DNA of 7,542 bases. It comes from Anaerolineales bacterium (GTDB taxonomy: Bacteria; Chloroflexota; Anaerolineae; Anaerolineales; UBA4823). A model generated the notes under the pieces. That model ran no database searches. It was not told the DNA's origin and worked only from the letters and a program-made list of their open reading frames with translations. Location: NCBI GenBank assembly GCA_020853835.1, contig JADYYC010000149.1, positions 1 through 7,542 on the forward strand. The letters run 5' to 3'. Positions 5,811 to 7,542 of this stretch are shown piece after piece (position 1 is the stretch's first letter; each line of letters begins with the position of its first letter). A program made the position numbers and the translations under genes.

Positions 5811-6953
5811 TCAGGGTTCCCTTCGGTAGCGCCGCTCAGTGCGGTCGCGATCCTGTTTGCGCCGCAGCGCCAACTCGATCAGCCTATCGATCAAAGCGGG
5901 GTACGTCATCCCGCTGGCTTCCCATAATTTTGGATACATACTGATCTTCGTAAAGCCAGGGATGGTGTTTACTTCGCTCAAATAAAGCTCACCTGGTTCC
6001 AGATTGGCTCCCTTTTGTTCAAGCAAGAAGTCAACCCGGGCCATGCCGGCGCAATCAATGGCGCGATACGCGCGCAGCGCCAGGTCCTGGACACGGCGGG
6101 TCAGTTCGGCGGATATCGGCGCCGGGATCAACAATTGCGAGGCGTCGTCGATATATTTAGCCTCGTATGAATAGAACTCGCGGCTGGGTATCACTTCGCC
6201 TGGCACCGAAACGCGCAGTTCTTCATTGCCCATCACGCTGATTTCAATTTCGCGCGCGTTCTGTACCCCACGCTCGACCAATACTCGGCGATCAAAACGA
6301 GCGGCTTCGATCAACCCTTCCAGCAGGTCGGAGCGCGATACGCACTTCATGATGCCCACCGACGAGCCGAGATTGGCTGGTTTGATGAACAAGGGGTAGT
6401 CCGCAAAGCCCTGCACCTTTTGCACAGCCTGAGCGACATCTGCTTCGATCTCGCTGCGCAAGAGCACCATCCAATCCACGACGGGGATACCACGGGCGCG
6501 CAAGATTTCTTTGCAGATCCCTTTGTCCATCCCCAACGCAGAACCCAGCACGCCCGCGCCCACGTAGGCCAGGTCAGCTAATTCCAACAGACCTTGAATT
6601 GCTCCGTCTTCGCCAAACGTTCCATGCAACACCGGGAACACGACATCCAGTTTGGTCAGCAGCTCTATTTGAGCGCCAAGTTGATCCGAGCGTATCGCAA
6701 ACAACCCTCTTCGCACGGGATCGGGAAAGATGGTCACGGGGGTAAGCTGCTGGAGGTTCCCGCTCAACATCACATCCAACGTATCGTCGCCGACCAGCCA
6801 CACGCCTTCGTGAGAGATGCCAATCTGGGTGACGATATATTTGTCAGGATTCAAAGCGTCAAGGACGGAGCGCGCTGACATGAGCGAGACCTCGTGCTCA
6901 CCGGAGCGCCCGCCAAAGATGATCCCAACCCGAATCTTGCCCTGTTCTGCCAT
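5811..6953 (-). CDS. ddl: D-alanine--D-alanine ligase
   Basis: This cytoplasmic ATP-grasp enzyme joins two D-alanines into the dipeptide that MurF adds to the peptidoglycan precursor. The product has 380 residues, the long Ddl subtype. Visible signatures are VGIIFGGRSGEHEVSL (9-24), HGTFGEDGAIQG (110-121) and GMDKGICKEIL (141-151). The ATP-grasp lysine region FIKPANLGSSVGIMK is at 189-203, the omega-loop YEAKYID at 263-269 (its Tyr is usual for D-Ala rather than D-Lac use), ARVDFLL at 305-311 and the metal-binding SEVNTIPGF at 326-334. It ends in a very basic tail of about 17 residues after LALRR. I chose ATG at 6953, 4 nt after the murB stop. A longer frame to 7016 would overlap murB and add 21 residues unlike any Ddl N-terminus. 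The ribosome site is weak, suggesting coupling to murB translation. Confidence 0.97.
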   Translation of the reverse strand: MAEQGKIRVGIIFGGRSGEHEVSLMSARSVLDALNPDKYIVTQIGISHEGVWLVGDDTLDVMLSGNLQQLTPVTIFPDPVRRGLFAIRSDQLGAQIELLTKLDVVFPVLHGTFGEDGAIQGLLELADLAYVGAGVLGSALGMDKGICKEILRARGIPVVDWMVLLRSEIEADVAQAVQKVQGFADYPLFIKPANLGSSVGIMKCVSRSDLLEGLIEAARFDRRVLVERGVQNAREIEISVMGNEELRVSVPGEVIPSREFYSYEAKYIDDASQLLIPAPISAELTRRVQDLALRAYRAIDCAGMARVDFLLEQKGANLEPGELYLSEVNTIPGFTKISMYPKLWEASGMTYPALIDRLIELALRRKQDRDRTERRYRREP

Positions 6954-6957
6954 CTGC

Positions 6958-7542
6958 TTACCAATCACCCAACAATTCGACTTCCAGCTCGAGCTGAACG
7001 CCAAATTGCTGGGCAACCTTCTCTCGAGTGTGAAGAATTAACCCGTAAACATCGCTCGCAGTTCCGTCGCCCAGATTGATAAAGAAATTGGCGTGCAGCG
7101 GACTGATCTGCACATTCCCGATCCGGTAGCCTTTCAAACCGGCTGCTTCGATCAACCTGCCCGCGTAATCTCCCGCTGGATTTTTAAACATCGAGCCCGT
7201 GCTGGCGCCAGGCGGCTGGGTGCGACGGCGGTATTCAACCAGCTCGTCGAGTTTCGACTGGACATCCGCCTTTGTCGACCGCGCCAGACGGAACAAAGCC
7301 GATAGAACGACCGCCTGACCGGGGTACTTTTTCAATATACTCGCTCGATACGTGTATTCCAGTTTTTCCACCAGCCAATTCTCACGAATGTAGCCACCGT
7401 TCCCGCTCTTTCCCATGCGGTGCAAGATTTCAGCCATTTGCAGGGTGGAGGCTGTGTCCGAACCATGAGCTCCGGCGTTTCCCACCACCGCGCCGCCGAT
7501 TGTGCCCGGGATCCCAGCCGCCCACTCCAGGCCCCCATAACC
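6958..7542 (-). CDS. murB: UDP-N-acetylenolpyruvoylglucosamine reductase MurB, 5' end cut off by window
   Basis: It reduces the enolpyruvyl group of UDP-GlcNAc-enolpyruvate with NADPH and FAD to give UDP-MurNAc, in the cytoplasm. The C-terminal 194 residues are present and open to the window edge. The fragment begins in the FAD-binding domain with GYGGLEWAAGIPGTIGGAVV, then NAGAHG. YRASILKK (65-72 of the fragment) and STGSMFKNP (114-122) follow. S117 matches the catalytic proton-donor serine and E188 in LELEVELLG matches the second catalytic acid (E325 of the E. coli enzyme). The compact HANFFINLGDGTASDV stretch and overall spacing look like the shorter type II enzymes. The true start, and about the first 100 residues, are upstream of the window. 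In similar dcw clusters murC precedes it. The stop TAA is 4 nt before the ddl start codon. Confidence 0.97.
   Translation of the reverse strand, partial: GYGGLEWAAGIPGTIGGAVVGNAGAHGSDTASTLQMAEILHRMGKSGNGGYIRENWLVEKLEYTYRASILKKYPGQAVVLSALFRLARSTKADVQSKLDELVEYRRRTQPPGASTGSMFKNPAGDYAGRLIEAAGLKGYRIGNVQISPLHANFFINLGDGTASDVYGLILHTREKVAQQFGVQLELEVELLGDW

Noticed and set aside
6954..7016. Longer N-terminus for Ddl starting at 7016
   Set aside because: It would overlap murB by 59 nt and add residues unlike Ddl. ATG at 6953 gives the family-typical MAEQGKIRVGIIFGG start.

Overview
The window is a compact stretch of bacterial chromosome with every recognisable gene on the minus strand. Reading in the direction of transcription (high to low coordinates) it carries murB (5' end cut off), ddl, ftsQ, ftsA and ftsZ. 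After a 404-bp intergenic region come nrdR and nrdJ (3' end cut off). The first five genes are the distal half of the classic dcw (division and cell wall) cluster. The last two are a ribonucleotide-reductase repressor and a coenzyme-B12-dependent ribonucleotide reductase. No mobile element, CRISPR array, tRNA or rRNA is visible.

Organism: DNA that is moderately GC-rich by eye, the order murB-ddl-ftsQ-ftsA-ftsZ, an FtsZ with an intact C-terminal peptide and a class II (AdoCbl) reductase paired with NrdR fit a non-proteobacterial lineage. My best guess is Chloroflexota (Anaerolineae-like). This is inference from general sequence flavour, not from a search.

Layout: murB (6958-7542) and ddl (5811-6953) are separated by 4 nt, and ddl and ftsQ (4756-5808) by 2 nt, so these three are almost certainly co-transcribed and probably translationally coupled. 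ftsA (3456-4706) follows after 49 nt and ftsZ (2233-3375) after 80 nt. The region 1829-2232 holds no credible gene. It has a strong GC hairpin (1997-2021), two small perfect-arm dyads (1948-1974), a very good sigma70-type promoter with an extended -10 (1919-1947) firing into nrdR, and two weak NrdR-box-like sequences 31 bp apart in the nrdR leader. nrdR (1379-1828) and nrdJ (1-1297) are 81 bp apart and look like one operon.

How they work together: MurB makes UDP-MurNAc and Ddl makes D-Ala-D-Ala, both cytoplasmic precursors of peptidoglycan. FtsQ, FtsA and FtsZ are divisome proteins that place and drive septal wall synthesis. NrdR senses nucleotide pools and represses reductase genes. NrdJ makes deoxyribonucleotides for DNA replication.

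I found no previously undescribed system. The protein-coding content is ordinary core genome. The least explained part is the control region in front of nrdR.
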